64,000 nucleotides of DNA from Paracoccaceae bacterium (GCA_024742705.1 JANSXZ010000007.1:1-64000), one strand, 5' to 3'; counted from the first letter of the stretch, positions 35,342 through 44,948 are shown. Notes: generated by a model not told the origin, from the sequence alone. Made by a program: numbers and translations.

Positions 35342-36712
35342 ATGAGCGACTGGAAAAAAACCGATTGGCGCAGCAAGCCGCGGATTCAGATGCCCGACTA
35401 TACCGATGCCGCGGCATTGGCCGATGCCGAGGCGAAGCTGTCCAAGTATCCGCCCCTGGTCTTTGCCGGCGAGGCGCGGCGGCTGCGGTCGCATCTTGCC
35501 AAGGCGGCGCGCGGCGAGGCGTTCCTGTTGCAGGGCGGCGATTGCGCCGAAAGCTTCGATCAGTTCAGCGCCGATGGTATCCGCGACACCTTCAAGGTGA
35601 TGTTGCAGATGGCGATGGTGCTGACCTATGGCGCCAAGGTGCCTGTGATCAAGGTGGGCCGCATGGCCGGCCAGTTCGCCAAGCCGCGCAGCGCGGCCAC
35701 CGAAACCGTCGGCGGCGTCGAACTGCCCAGCTATCGCGGCGACATCATCAACCGGCTGGAGTTCACCCCCGAGGCGCGGATTCCCGATCCCGCCAACATG
35801 CTTCAGGCCTATACCCAGTCGGCGGCCACGCTGAACCTGATCCGGGCCTTTTCGACGGGCGGCTATGCCGATGTGAACCAGGTCCATGCCTGGACGCTGG
35901 GCTTTACCGATGGCGAAAAGGCGGCGCGCTACCGCGAGGTTGCGGCGCGCATCACCGACACGCTGGATTTCATGGCGGCCGCCGGGGTCAACCAGGACAC
36001 CGCGCACACGCTGCAATCGGTCGAGTTCTACACCAGCCATGAAAGCCTTCTGCTGGAGTACGAAGAGGCACTGACACGGCTCGACACGACATCGGGCAAA
36101 TGGCTGGCCGGCTCGGGCCACATGATCTGGATCGGTGACCGCACCCGCCAGCCAGACGGGGCGCACGTCGAATTCGCGCGGGGCGTTCTCAATCCCATCG
36201 GTCTTAAATGCGGCCCGACCACCACGGCAGACGATCTGAAGCGGCTGATGGCAACGCTGAACCCCGCCAACGAGGCGGGCCGCCTGACGCTGATCGCGCG
36301 GTTCGGCGCGGGCAAGGTGGGCGAACACCTGCCGCGGCTGATCAAGGCGGTCCGCGAGGAGGGGGCCAATGTGGTCTGGACCTGTGACGCGATGCATGGA
36401 AACACCATCAAATCGGCCAGCGGCTACAAGACCCGGCCGTTCGATTCGGTGCTGCGTGAGGTGCGTGAGTTCTTTGCGATCCACCGCGCCGAAGGCACCG
36501 TCCCGGGCGGCGTGCATTTCGAGATGACCGGCCAGGACGTGACCGAATGCACCGGCGGGGTGCGTGCCGTCACCGAAGAGGATCTGTCCGATCGGTATCA
36601 CACCGCCTGCGACCCGCGTCTGAACGCGGACCAGGCGCTGGAACTTGCGTTTCTGGTGGCCGAGGAACTGTCGGCGCTGCGTCTCGACCGGATGGCGCGC
36701 GCCGCCGGATGA
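35342..36712 (+). CDS. Class II 3-deoxy-7-phosphoheptulonate synthase
   Basis: The enzyme condenses phosphoenolpyruvate and erythrose 4-phosphate as the first step of aromatic biosynthesis. The 456 residues match the plant/Mycobacterium-type class II fold: the metal-binding Cys68 in '[15 protein letters not shown]', '[12 protein letters not shown]', '[15 protein letters not shown]', '[12 protein letters not shown]' and 'CDAMHGNTI' with a metal histidine, then '[15 protein letters not shown]'. The ATG at 35342 has GGAG at good spacing; an ATG six bases earlier is too close. It is a single-gene unit. Confidence 0.96.
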   Translation: MSDWKKTDWRSKPRIQMPDYTDAAALADAEAKLSKYPPLVFAGEARRLRSHLAKAARGEAFLLQGGDCAESFDQFSADGIRDTFKVMLQMAMVLTYGAKVPVIKVGRMAGQFAKPRSAATETVGGVELPSYRGDIINRLEFTPEARIPDPANMLQAYTQSAATLNLIRAFSTGGYADVNQVHAWTLGFTDGEKAARYREVAARITDTLDFMAAAGVNQDTAHTLQSVEFYTSHESLLLEYEEALTRLDTTSGKWLAGSGHMIWIGDRTRQPDGAHVEFARGVLNPIGLKCGPTTTADDLKRLMATLNPANEAGRLTLIARFGAGKVGEHLPRLIKAVREEGANVVWTCDAMHGNTIKSASGYKTRPFDSVLREVREFFAIHRAEGTVPGGVHFEMTGQDVTECTGGVRAVTEEDLSDRYHTACDPRLNADQALELAFLVAEELSALRLDRMARAAG

Positions 36713-36717
36713 TCGCG

Positions 36718-36736
36718 GGCGGGCCGGTGGCCCGCC
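36718..36736. terminator. Hairpin after the DAHP synthase gene
   Basis: GGCGGGCC-GGT-GGCCCGCC is a perfect 8-bp stem starting six bases after the stop codon. No T-run follows. It lies between convergent genes. Confidence 0.4.
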
Positions 36737-36856
36737 ACCACCACGCGACCGGGGCAAGTGCTTTGCCCCGGCCCTTGCGCGGGCGCCGCGCACGCTGTTC
36801 AAAGCCGCGCGCGCAGTCGGCGGCGACAGGTTTTCAGGAACGTCAGCTGCCGTGTG

Positions 36857-37513
36857 TCAGTCGTCGGTCGGTTTGACCAGGCGCAGGTGCGGTGCCTTCG
36901 GATGCGGCGCAAAGCGGCTCTGATCCTCGGCGAACCCGGTCTGGCGCTGGGGCTGCGCATCCGTTCCGGCGCGGTCCGGCACGGCCTCGGGCGCGCGCGC
37001 CGCGCGGCCGTCCAGATTGCGCAGATCTATCCCTGTCAGATCGAACTTTCGCGGGCTGCGTCCGACGTTGCCGCGCACCACCAACGCCCCGAGAATCCGG
37101 CTCACGTCGCCCAGATCGCTTTCCAGTGGCAGGAAGATCATCTGCGCCTCCAGCGCGGGTTTGCCGAAGCCGGTCTGCGCCTGCATGTGCATTTCGGCGA
37201 TGGCGGGCGTGGCGAAGACATGCTCGAGCACGTTTCCGATTTCCGACCGTGCCTCGACGGTGAACATCGAACTCAGCGGCATGCCGCGCACCTCCATGCC
37301 GGCGAGATCGGTAAACAGCGATCCGGCGATGCGGAACCGGGCAAATCCGGGGGCGATCCGTTCAAGGATGAACGCATGGCTGAGCAGGTTTTCCAACCCG
37401 CGCGGATCGACCTGCGCGCGCCGTGGCACGCCGCCCGCCGGACGCAGCGCCGCCCAGTAGGCCTCGACCTGACGGATCGGCGTTGCGCGTCTGTCCGTGC
37501 TGAAACCGTTCAT
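36857..37513 (-). CDS. PAS domain (PAS_5 type) protein
   Basis: 218 residues from the ATG at 37513 (GGAAAG upstream); an in-frame ATG at 37558 would add 15. The N-terminal ~150 residues follow the PAS_5 pattern typical of alphaproteobacteria ('PIRQVEAYWAALRPAGGVPRRAQVDPRGL', 'AFILERIAPGFARFRIAGS', 'GMEVRGMPLSSMF'), here quoted in parts. The tail is disordered and rich in Arg, Pro and Gln. No output domain is present, so it may act through a partner. A CtrA-like site lies 120 bases upstream. Confidence 0.75.
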   Translation of the reverse strand: MNGFSTDRRATPIRQVEAYWAALRPAGGVPRRAQVDPRGLENLLSHAFILERIAPGFARFRIAGSLFTDLAGMEVRGMPLSSMFTVEARSEIGNVLEHVFATPAIAEMHMQAQTGFGKPALEAQMIFLPLESDLGDVSRILGALVVRGNVGRSPRKFDLTGIDLRNLDGRAARAPEAVPDRAGTDAQPQRQTGFAEDQSRFAPHPKAPHLRLVKPTDD

Positions 37514-37828
37514 CGTTACTATCTTTCCGTCGCCCTTGCGGCCCGGCCCCTTGTTCATGTCATCGCCCTCAGCACCTGTCCGGCACCGGCCCGACCCGCG
37601 CCGACGCAACTGCATCGGGTCAGGGTCGCCGGTTAAGACTAATTCAACAATCATTACCCAATTCTTTCTATGACACAGGAAAAGGAAAATTTCTCCTAAA
37701 TCCTGCCTGTTTGGTTAACCCCGACGCCAATCCCGCGACCCGTTGATGCCTTGGCGGCGGGGGTTGCCCTGACCCGCCGGGCCGGCATATGTCCGGGCCC
37801 GTGGGTTCGCGCGAGGGAAAGAGATGAC
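37514..37828. other. Divergent intergenic region, AT-rich in its second half
   Basis: This 315-base stretch separates the PAS gene from yicC. No ORF is convincing. About 37632-37715 is clearly AT-rich compared with the flanks and should hold the promoters of both genes. A CtrA-like TTAA-N7-TCAAC is at 37633-37648, and a GTTAAC lies near 37714. I see no RNA gene or terminator. Confidence 0.5.
37633..37648. promoter_or_regulatory. CtrA-like binding site
   Basis: TTAA-GACTAAT-TCAAC matches the CtrA consensus TTAA-N7-TTAAC except for one base in the second half. Its place in the AT-rich divergent promoter region supports a regulatory role. Confidence 0.35.
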
Positions 37829-38734
37829 ATGATCAGATCGATGACAGGTTTTGCCACCGCGAAGGGCGCGATGGGGCCGCATGAATGGGCCTGGGATCTG
37901 CGCGCGGTGAACGGGCGGGGCGCGGACCTGCGGCTGCGGGTGCCCGACTGGATCGCCGGCCTGGAACAGGCCTTGCGCCCGCCGCTGGCGCGGGCCGTGG
38001 CGCGCGGCAATGTCACGCTGAGCCTGCGGGTGACGCGCCACGACGGCCCCGCGGGCCTGCCCGGCCTGAACGATGCGGCGCTGGGTGCCGCGCTGGCGGC
38101 GATTGCCGAGGTCGAGGCGCGCGCCCTGCGCCAGGGCATCGCGCTGGCGCCATCGGCGGCAGTGGACGTGATCGCGCTGCGCGGTGTCATGGATATGCCG
38201 CAGCCCGCCGGCGATACCGATGCCGACACCGCCGCGCTGATGAAGGCGCTGGTGGCCGATCTGGAACCGCTGCTTGCGGCGTTCCAGCGGATGCGCGCCG
38301 AAGAGGGCGCGGCGCTGGCGGCGGTTCTGGCGGCGCAGCTCGAGCAGATCTCGGGGCTGACCGACGAGGCCGCGGCGCTGGCCGAGGCGCGCAAGGACGA
38401 CATGGCGGCGCAGCTGCGCGCCAACCTCGCGCGGGTTCTGGACAATGCCGAAGGCGCCGATCCGCAGCGCATCGCGCAGGAGCTGGCGATGATTGCCGTC
38501 AAGACCGACGTGACCGAGGAAATCGACAGGCTGCGCGCCCATGTCGGCGCCGCGCGCGATTTGCTGGCCGCCGGCGGCACCGTGGGGCGCAAGCTGGATT
38601 TCCTGATGCAGGAGTTCAACCGCGAGGCCAATACCCTTTGCTCGAAGTCGCAATCGCCGGCGCTGACCACCGTTGGGCTTGCGCTCAAGGCGGTGATTGA
38701 CCAGATGCGCGAACAGGTTCAGAACGTCGAATAG
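37829..38734 (+). CDS. YicC family endoribonuclease/stress protein
   Basis: 301 residues with the conserved start 'MIRSMTGFATA' and the C-terminal 'REANTLCSKS' and 'VGLALKAVIDQMREQVQNVE' of the YicC family, plus a long alpha-helical middle. YicC of E. coli was shown to be an endoribonuclease that acts on the sRNA RyhB; its general role is in stationary-phase fitness. It is 12 bases upstream of gmk, an arrangement conserved across many bacteria. The start follows a purine-rich GAGGGAAAGAG. Confidence 0.93.
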   Translation: MIRSMTGFATAKGAMGPHEWAWDLRAVNGRGADLRLRVPDWIAGLEQALRPPLARAVARGNVTLSLRVTRHDGPAGLPGLNDAALGAALAAIAEVEARALRQGIALAPSAAVDVIALRGVMDMPQPAGDTDADTAALMKALVADLEPLLAAFQRMRAEEGAALAAVLAAQLEQISGLTDEAAALAEARKDDMAAQLRANLARVLDNAEGADPQRIAQELAMIAVKTDVTEEIDRLRAHVGAARDLLAAGGTVGRKLDFLMQEFNREANTLCSKSQSPALTTVGLALKAVIDQMREQVQNVE

Positions 38735-38746
38735 GGGGAACCGGGC

Positions 38747-39385
38747 ATGGCAGACAGACGCGGGCTCTTGATCATCCTGTCGTCGCCCTCGGGTGCCGGC
38801 AAATCGACGCTGGCGCGGCGGTTGCGGGCATGGGACGACCGTATCGTGTTTTCGGTTTCGGCCACCACCCGCGCGCCCCGCGCGGGCGAGACGGACGGCG
38901 TGGATTATCATTTCATCGGTCAGGCCGGGTTCAAGGCGCAGGTGGCAGAAGGCGGTATGCTGGAACATGCCCATGTCTTCGGCAATTTCTACGGATCGCC
39001 CAAGGCACCGGTGCAGGCCGCGATCGACGCGGGCCGGGACGTGCTGTTCGACATCGACTGGCAGGGCGCGCAGCAGATCCGGAATTCGAACCTGGCGGCG
39101 CATACGCTGTCGATCTTCCTGTTGCCGCCGTCGATCACCGAACTGCGCCGCCGGCTGGAAAACCGTGCCCAGGACGCCCCGGAAACCATCGCCCGGCGCA
39201 TGGCCAAAAGCTGGGACGAGATCAGCCATTGGGATGCCTATGATTTCGTGCTGATCAACGACGATCTGGACCGCACCGAGGATCAGCTGAAGACGATCAT
39301 CACCGCCACCCGCCAGCGCCGGACCCAACAGCCCGGCCTGACCGCGCATGTGCGCAAGCTGCAAACCGAATTCGAGGATATCTGA
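38747..39385 (+). CDS. gmk: Guanylate kinase
   Basis: Phosphorylates GMP to GDP with ATP. The 212 residues contain the P-loop '[10 protein letters not shown]' (12-21), the GMP-binding '[21 protein letters not shown]', '[12 protein letters not shown]' and '[10 protein letters not shown]'. Length is normal. It follows yicC by 12 bases and is one base from the gamma-carbonic anhydrase gene, so all are probably one transcript. Confidence 0.97.
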   Translation: MADRRGLLIILSSPSGAGKSTLARRLRAWDDRIVFSVSATTRAPRAGETDGVDYHFIGQAGFKAQVAEGGMLEHAHVFGNFYGSPKAPVQAAIDAGRDVLFDIDWQGAQQIRNSNLAAHTLSIFLLPPSITELRRRLENRAQDAPETIARRMAKSWDEISHWDAYDFVLINDDLDRTEDQLKTIITATRQRRTQQPGLTAHVRKLQTEFEDI

Positions 39386-39386
39386 C

Positions 39387-39911
39387 ATGCCACTCTATGC
39401 CCTGGACGGCCGCGCGCCGCATTGCCACGCCGACACATGGGTGGCGCCCGATGCCAATCTGATCGGACAGGTGGTGCTGGAGGAGGGGGCGTCGGTCTGG
39501 TTCGGCACCACCATCCGCGCCGACCACGAGGAAATCCGCATAGGCGCCGGCAGCAACGTTCAGGAGAACTGCGTCATGCACATCGACGCAGGCTATCCGC
39601 TGACCATCGGGCGCAACTGCACCATCGGTCACAAGGTGATGCTGCACGGCTGCACCATCGGCGACACGACGCTGATCGGGATGGGTGCAACGGTGCTGAA
39701 CGGTGCGCGCATCGGGCGAAACTGCCTGATCGGCGCCGGCGCCCTGATCACCGAGAACAAGGTGATCCCCGACGGCAGCCTGGTCATGGGCGTGCCGGGC
39801 AAGGTGGTGCGCGCGCTCGACGACAAGGCACTGGCCATGCTCGAATCGTCGGCACAGCATTATCAGCAGAACATGCGGCGGTTCCGCGACAACATGAAGG
39901 TGGTGGGCTGA
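39387..39911 (+). CDS. Gamma-carbonic anhydrase family protein
   Basis: A 174-residue left-handed beta-helix protein with hexapeptide repeats ('IGAGSNVQENC', 'IGRNCTIGHKV', 'IGDTTLIGMGA'). Three histidines in the right places for the shared metal site are visible in 'VMHIDAG' and 'IGHKVMLHG'. It should form a trimer. Relatives (YrdA, PaaY, CaiE) include carbonic anhydrases and thioesterases; activity cannot be settled by sequence. The last base of its TGA is the first of the next ATG. Confidence 0.92.
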   Translation: MPLYALDGRAPHCHADTWVAPDANLIGQVVLEEGASVWFGTTIRADHEEIRIGAGSNVQENCVMHIDAGYPLTIGRNCTIGHKVMLHGCTIGDTTLIGMGATVLNGARIGRNCLIGAGALITENKVIPDGSLVMGVPGKVVRALDDKALAMLESSAQHYQQNMRRFRDNMKVVG

Positions 39912-41098
39912 TGCGCAACGCAAGGGGGTCGCTGGTCCGGCCCGTCCCGCTGCCGACGGGCGCCAGCACGCCGGTCGTCACACCTCTGTCGCCTTCGGTG
40001 GTCTATGCTTCGGAAACGCCCGATGCGCTGGACGATCAGTACGAAGGACGCACCCATGGCTATACCTATGCCCGCGAGGGGCACCCCAACGCCGACGTGG
40101 TCGCGGCGCGGCTCGATACGATGGAAGGCGCGCGCGACGGGCTGGTTGTCGGATCGGGCATGGCGGCCGTTACGGCGGCGCTTCTGGGGCTTTTGCGGGC
40201 GGGTGATCATGTGATCGGTGGCAACCAGCTCTATGGCCGTTCGCTGCGGATGATGGCGGAAGACCTGCCCAGGCTGGGGATCGCCACGTCGCTGGCCGAT
40301 CCGGGCGACGTCGAGGCGGTGCGCGCGGCGATCCGCCCCGAAACCCGCATGATCCTGGTCGAGGTGGTGTCGAATCCGGGGCTGCGCGTGGCCGATGTGC
40401 CCGGTCTGGCGGCGCTGGCGCAATCGCACGACATCCTGCTGGCGGTGGACAACACCTTCACCACGCCGCGCGCCTACCGCCCATTCGAGGCGGGCGCGGA
40501 TATCGTGATCCATTCCCTGACCAAGCTGCTGTCGGGACATTCCGATGTGATGCTGGGCTATGTCGCGGCGCGCGATCCGGAACTTGCCCGGCGGCTGCGC
40601 GTCTTCGCGGTGACGCTGGGGCTCAGCCCCAGCCCCTTCGATTGCTGGCTGGCCGAACGCGGGATGCTGTCGTTCGATCTGCGTTTCGACCGGGCACAGG
40701 CGACGGCCGTGCGGCTGGCCGATCATCTGGCCGGGCTGGCCGGGGTCAGGCGGGTGATCTATCCCACCCGCGACGATCATCCCGACAAGGCGCTGGCGGC
40801 GCGGCTTTTGCAGGGGCAGGGGTGCAACATGGTCAGCTTCGAACTGGAGGGCGGGCGCGCGGCGGCCAATGCCTTTACCCGCGCGGCCGAGGGCCTGTCG
40901 TTCGCGCCGACGTTGGGTGATGTCGGCACCACGCTTTCGCATCCGGCCTCGTCGTCGCACCGTGCGCTCAGCCCCGAAGACCGCATGGCGTTGGGTCTGT
41001 CCGAAGGGTTCTTCCGCGTATCCGTCGGGCTGGAGGATCCCGAAACGCTGTGTGCGGTGTTCAGCCAGGCGATCGACGCCGCCGTCGCGGGCGGCTAG
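39911..41098 (+). CDS. Cys/Met metabolism PLP-dependent enzyme (cystathionine gamma-lyase/beta-lyase family)
   Basis: 395 residues of the trans-sulfuration PLP family: 'YARPGHPN'-like 'YAREGHPNADVV', 'GSGMAAVTAALLGLL', 'VEVVSNPGLRVAD', 'VDNTFTTPRAYRPFEAGAD', and the PLP lysine in 'HSLTKLLSGHSD'. The C-terminal 'SLGDVGTTLSHPASSSH' type region ('TLGDVGTTLSHPASSSHRAL') is present. The family includes cystathionine gamma-synthase, gamma- and beta-lyases and methionine gamma-lyase; sequence alone does not decide. It overlaps the upstream gene by one base. Confidence 0.88.
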   Translation: MRNARGSLVRPVPLPTGASTPVVTPLSPSVVYASETPDALDDQYEGRTHGYTYAREGHPNADVVAARLDTMEGARDGLVVGSGMAAVTAALLGLLRAGDHVIGGNQLYGRSLRMMAEDLPRLGIATSLADPGDVEAVRAAIRPETRMILVEVVSNPGLRVADVPGLAALAQSHDILLAVDNTFTTPRAYRPFEAGADIVIHSLTKLLSGHSDVMLGYVAARDPELARRLRVFAVTLGLSPSPFDCWLAERGMLSFDLRFDRAQATAVRLADHLAGLAGVRRVIYPTRDDHPDKALAARLLQGQGCNMVSFELEGGRAAANAFTRAAEGLSFAPTLGDVGTTLSHPASSSHRALSPEDRMALGLSEGFFRVSVGLEDPETLCAVFSQAIDAAVAGG

Positions 41099-41105
41099 CG
41101 GTGCC

Positions 41106-42185
41106 ATGTCGGACGCGTTGATCCGTGACATGCTGGCGGCGCTGCCTCTGCCGGCGTTGATGATTGATCAGTCCGAACGCATCATCGCCAGCAACGCCGA
41201 CGCGCGCACCCTTCTGGGCCAGCGGATCGAGGGCCGCCATTTCGCCACCATCCTGCGCCAGCCGCAGATGCTGGACGCGATCGAGGCCTGCCTGCGCAAC
41301 CGGACCGGGCGTACCACCCGCCATCTGGCCAACGACGGTGTGCAGGACACCACCTTCGACGTGACCTGCCGTTATGTCCCCGGCGTCGGCACGGTGAACG
41401 CCGGAGCGCTGCACCTGACCTTCGAGGACGTGACCCATCTGGAAGCGGCGGGCCAGATGCGCCGCGATTTCGTTGCCAACGTCAGCCATGAACTGCGCAC
41501 GCCGCTGACCGCGTTGATGGGGTTCATCGAAACCCTGCGCGGTCCGGCCCGCGAAGACCCGGCCGCGCGCGACAGGTTCCTGACCATCATGGCCGACGAG
41601 GCCAACCGGATGAACCGGCTGGTCGGGGATCTGCTGTCGCTGAACCGCGTCGAAAGCCAGGAGCGCGTGCGCCCGCGCGACCAGATCGACCTGGTGGCGC
41701 AGATCGATTCGACGCTGCGCTCGCTGCGGCCGCTGGCCGAGGGCGCGGGCGTCACGCTGCGCTTTGTCGCGCCTGAAACGCCGGTGCGGATCATGGGCGA
41801 GGCCGACCAGATCCGCCAGGTTTTCACGAACCTCGTGGAAAACGCGATCAAGTATGGCCATCAGGACGGCGAGGTGCGGGTGGTGCTGACCGAGATGGCG
41901 CGCGACCCGGCGGTGCGCGCCGCCTCGGCGCGGGTTCAGGTGATCGACAACGGGCCGGGAATCGATCCGGTGCACCTGCCGCGCCTGACCGAGAGATTCT
42001 ATCGCGCCGACAGTCACAGAAGCCGCCAACTGGGCGGCACCGGCCTTGGGCTGGCGATTGTAAAGCATATCATCAACCGGCATCGCGGGCGCTTGCGCGT
42101 CGAAAGCGACTTGGGGCAAGGATCTGTTTTTACAGTGATTTTGCCAAAAGCGGACGGGGTGCAACCGCCGGATGCAACCGGGTGA
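41106..42185 (+). CDS. phoR: Phosphate regulon sensor histidine kinase PhoR
   Basis: 359-residue kinase with a PAS-like domain (about 10-115), His128 in 'VANVSHELRTPLTALMGF', N box 'NLVENAIKYG', 'VIDNGPGIDP' and 'GGTGLGLAIVKHI'. E. coli PhoR has two N-terminal membrane segments; none is visible here, so the protein appears cytosolic or depends on PstSCAB/PhoU contact alone. It is eight bases after the PLP-enzyme gene and just ahead of the pst operon, which supports the PhoR assignment. Confidence 0.92.
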   Translation: MSDALIRDMLAALPLPALMIDQSERIIASNADARTLLGQRIEGRHFATILRQPQMLDAIEACLRNRTGRTTRHLANDGVQDTTFDVTCRYVPGVGTVNAGALHLTFEDVTHLEAAGQMRRDFVANVSHELRTPLTALMGFIETLRGPAREDPAARDRFLTIMADEANRMNRLVGDLLSLNRVESQERVRPRDQIDLVAQIDSTLRSLRPLAEGAGVTLRFVAPETPVRIMGEADQIRQVFTNLVENAIKYGHQDGEVRVVLTEMARDPAVRAASARVQVIDNGPGIDPVHLPRLTERFYRADSHRSRQLGGTGLGLAIVKHIINRHRGRLRVESDLGQGSVFTVILPKADGVQPPDATG

Positions 42186-42223
42186 CGCAACGGTGGCCCA
42201 AAAGTTTTTAGACAAATCCCCAA

Positions 42224-42279
42224 CTGTCATCAAGCCGTTACAAAAGCATCACAAAAGGCACACACCCAATGCCTAGACG
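42224..42279 (+). promoter_or_regulatory. Pho-box-like repeats and -10 before pstS
   Basis: CTGTCAT-CAAG-CCGTTAC-AAAA-GCATCAC (42224-42252) gives three 7-base units with 11-base periodicity; the first is an exact PhoB half-site, the other two are degenerate. TAGACG (42274-42279) is a possible -10. PhoB binding is inferred from this and from the pst-phoB context. Confidence 0.6.
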
Positions 42280-42335
42280 GGCGACAGGATCATCATGGGG
42301 GTGATCGAAACGTGACCCAAATTCAGGAGACTCAC

Positions 42336-43376
42336 ATGTCCTATGTGAAACTGACAACTTCCGCGCTGGCGATTGCAGCCCTGTCCGCAACGGCCGCTGC
42401 CGCCCGTGACAACGTGCAAGTTGCAGGCTCGTCCACCGTTCTGCCTTATGCGTCGATCGTCGCCGAAGCCTTTGGCGAAAACACCGACTTCCCGACACCG
42501 GTCGTGGAATCGGGTGGTTCGTCCGCCGGTCTCAAGCGCTTCTGCGAAGGCGTCGGCGAAAACACCATCGACATCGCCAACGCATCGCGCCAGATCCGCG
42601 AAAAGGAAATCAAGGCCTGTGCCGAAAACGGCGTGACCGACATCGTCGAAGTGCGCATCGGTTATGACGGCATCGTGTTCGCGTCGCAGCAGACCGGCCC
42701 GGCCTTCAACGCCTTCGTGCCCGCCGACATCTTCAATGCGATCGGCGCACAGGTTCTGGTTGACGGCGCGATCGTCGAGAACCCGCACCAGACCTGGGCG
42801 GATTTCAACGGTGACCTGCCCGCGGTCGAACTCGCGATGTTCAGTCCCGGCACCAAGCACGGCACCCGCGAAGTGTTTGAAGACAAGGTGCTGCTGGAAG
42901 GCTGCGAAGCCACCGGCGCAATGGAAGCAATGATGGCTTCGGGCATGTCCGAGGACGACGCCGAGGATGCATCTCTGGACGTGCGCCAGGACGGCAAGTC
43001 GGTCGACATCGACGGCGACTACACCGAAACCCTCGCGCGGATCGACGCCAACCCCAACGGCATCGGCGTTTTCGGCCTGGCGTTCTACGAGAACAACCAG
43101 GACAAGCTGAAGGTCGCCACCATGTCGGGCATCGCACCTTCGACCGAAACCATCGCAACCGGCGAATACCCGGTGTCGCGTCCGCTGTTCTTCTACGTCA
43201 AGAAGGCACACATCGGCGTGATCCCCGGCCTGAAGGAATTCGCGATGTTCTTCGTCTCCGACGAACTGGCGGGCCCGACCGGTCCTCTGGCCAACTACGG
43301 CCTGGTTTCGGATCCTGAACTGGATCAGGTTCAGGCCATCGTCGCCAACGAGAAGACGCTGGGCGAAGGCATGTAA
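42336..43376 (+). CDS. pstS: Phosphate ABC transporter substrate-binding protein PstS
   Basis: 346 residues from the ATG after CAGGAGACTCAC; a GTG 24 bases earlier is less likely. A signal peptide ends near residue 23 ('AALSATAAAARD'). The phosphate-binding 'VAGSSTVLPYA', 'ESGGSSAGLKRFCEG' and 'SPGTKHGTREVFEDKVL' loops are present. It is the longer alphaproteobacterial PstS type rather than the E. coli one. A stable stem-loop follows before pstC. Confidence 0.96.
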   Translation: MSYVKLTTSALAIAALSATAAAARDNVQVAGSSTVLPYASIVAEAFGENTDFPTPVVESGGSSAGLKRFCEGVGENTIDIANASRQIREKEIKACAENGVTDIVEVRIGYDGIVFASQQTGPAFNAFVPADIFNAIGAQVLVDGAIVENPHQTWADFNGDLPAVELAMFSPGTKHGTREVFEDKVLLEGCEATGAMEAMMASGMSEDDAEDASLDVRQDGKSVDIDGDYTETLARIDANPNGIGVFGLAFYENNQDKLKVATMSGIAPSTETIATGEYPVSRPLFFYVKKAHIGVIPGLKEFAMFFVSDELAGPTGPLANYGLVSDPELDQVQAIVANEKTLGEGM

Positions 43377-43398
43377 TCCGGACCTCCGGACACATCTG

Positions 43399-43427
43399 GG
43401 CGGGACGGTCTTAAAGGCCGTCCCGCC
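43399..43427 (+). terminator. Stem-loop between pstS and pstC
   Basis: GGCGGGACGG (43399-43408) pairs exactly with CCGTCCCGCC (43418-43427) around a 9-base loop, no T-run. As in the liv unit, it probably stabilises the binding-protein message and attenuates the rest. Confidence 0.55.
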
Positions 43428-43475
43428 GCTGCACTTGACGACGTTCCAAACGACCAAAGAAGCGACGGGGGGCAC

Positions 43476-44948
43476 ATGCCACTTTTCTGGCTACTGGTTA
43501 TCTTGCTGGCAATGGCCGCGGGTGGCTATGTTCTGGGCCGCGCGCGCGCCATCCGGTCCGCCGGCGGCGACAGCCGCAAACTGCATTCGTTGCCTGTGTA
43601 CTACGGGTCCAACGTTGCGCTGAAGGTCTTCGTGCCGGCCTTCCTTGTGATCCTGCTGTGGTTGCTGATCCAGCCGGTCTATGTTGCATCGGTCGTCTCG
43701 GGGATGCTGCCCGACGGCGCGATCCCCGACAATTCCTCTCGCGGGCTGGTGATGGCCGAAGTGCGCCGCGCGGCCGACGGTCTGGACAATGCGGTGGCCG
43801 CCGGCCTGATGACCGAGAACCAGGCCCGCAACGCCCGTGCCGATTTCCAGGATGTCACTCAACGGCTGCGCGACGCGGGCCAGATCGTGACATCGGATGT
43901 CACCCAGCCGGTGTTGCGCAGCGCGCAGCGGCTGCGGGTGATGGAAAGCACCGGCAGCATGATCATGGCCGGAGTGGCCATTCTTCTGGCGCTGGGCGGG
44001 CTGGCCTGGGGCCTGCGCGACAGCCAGCTGGATTTCCGCGCGCGCAACGTGGTTGAACGCGGTGTGATGGTCCTGCTGATCGCGGCAGCCTCGATCGCGA
44101 TCTTCACCACCATCGGCATCGTGTTTTCCCTGGTCTTCAACACATATGAATTCTTCACGCTTTATCGCTGGCAGGACTTCTTCTTCGGCACCAACTGGGC
44201 GCCCAGCTTCTCGGGCCGGGGCGGCAGTTCGGATCTCGGGGTCGTGCCGCTGTTGTGGGGCACCTTCTATATCTCGATCGTGGCGCTTTCGGTGGCGGTT
44301 CCCGTGGGTCTGTTTTCAGCGATCTACCTGTCGGAATACGCCACGTCGCGGCTGCGGTCGGTGGCCAAGCCGCTGCTGGAAATCCTCGCCGGCATCCCGA
44401 CCATCGTCTATGGTCTCTTTGCGCTGCTGACGGTCGGTCCGCTGCTGATGCGGGTGTTCGGCGATGAAGGGCTGGGCTGGATGCAGGCGGGTACGGCGGT
44501 GATGACCGCCGGGCTGGTCATGGGCATCATGCTGATCCCATTCGTTTCGTCGCTGTCCGATGACATCATCAACGCGGTGCCGCAGGCGATGCGCGACGGC
44601 TCGTACGGGTTGGGCGCCACGAAATCCGAAACCATCCGCCAGGTGGTTCTGCCCGCGGCCCTTCCGGGCATCGTCGGTGCGATCCTTCTGGCCGCATCGC
44701 GGGCCATCGGCGAGACGATGATCGTGGTGCTGGGGGCCGGCGCGGCCGCGCGGCTGGACCTGAACCCGTTCGAGGCGATGACAACGGTTACCGCCAAGAT
44801 CGTGAGCCAGCTGACAGGCGATGCCGATTTCGCATCGCCCGAGGCACTGGTGGCCTTTGCGCTGGGCATGACGTTGTTCGTGCTGACGCTGGGGCTGAAC
44901 GTTTTCGCGCTCTACATCGTGCGCAAGTATCGGGAGCAATACGACTGA
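43476..44948 (+). CDS. pstC: Phosphate ABC transporter permease PstC
   Basis: 490 residues, about 170 longer than E. coli PstC. The N-terminal part has extra membrane spans (residues 1-20, about 45-70) and a periplasmic helical region. The conserved permease core begins near residue 210 ('GRGGSSDLGVVPLLWGTFYIS') and contains 'EILAGIPTIVYGLFALL' and the coupling motif 'MRDGSYGLGATKSETIRQVVLPAALPGI'-type segment. Long PstC/PstA versions are usual in alphaproteobacteria. One-base overlap with pstA. Confidence 0.95.
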   Translation: MPLFWLLVILLAMAAGGYVLGRARAIRSAGGDSRKLHSLPVYYGSNVALKVFVPAFLVILLWLLIQPVYVASVVSGMLPDGAIPDNSSRGLVMAEVRRAADGLDNAVAAGLMTENQARNARADFQDVTQRLRDAGQIVTSDVTQPVLRSAQRLRVMESTGSMIMAGVAILLALGGLAWGLRDSQLDFRARNVVERGVMVLLIAAASIAIFTTIGIVFSLVFNTYEFFTLYRWQDFFFGTNWAPSFSGRGGSSDLGVVPLLWGTFYISIVALSVAVPVGLFSAIYLSEYATSRLRSVAKPLLEILAGIPTIVYGLFALLTVGPLLMRVFGDEGLGWMQAGTAVMTAGLVMGIMLIPFVSSLSDDIINAVPQAMRDGSYGLGATKSETIRQVVLPAALPGIVGAILLAASRAIGETMIVVLGAGAAARLDLNPFEAMTTVTAKIVSQLTGDADFASPEALVAFALGMTLFVLTLGLNVFALYIVRKYREQYD

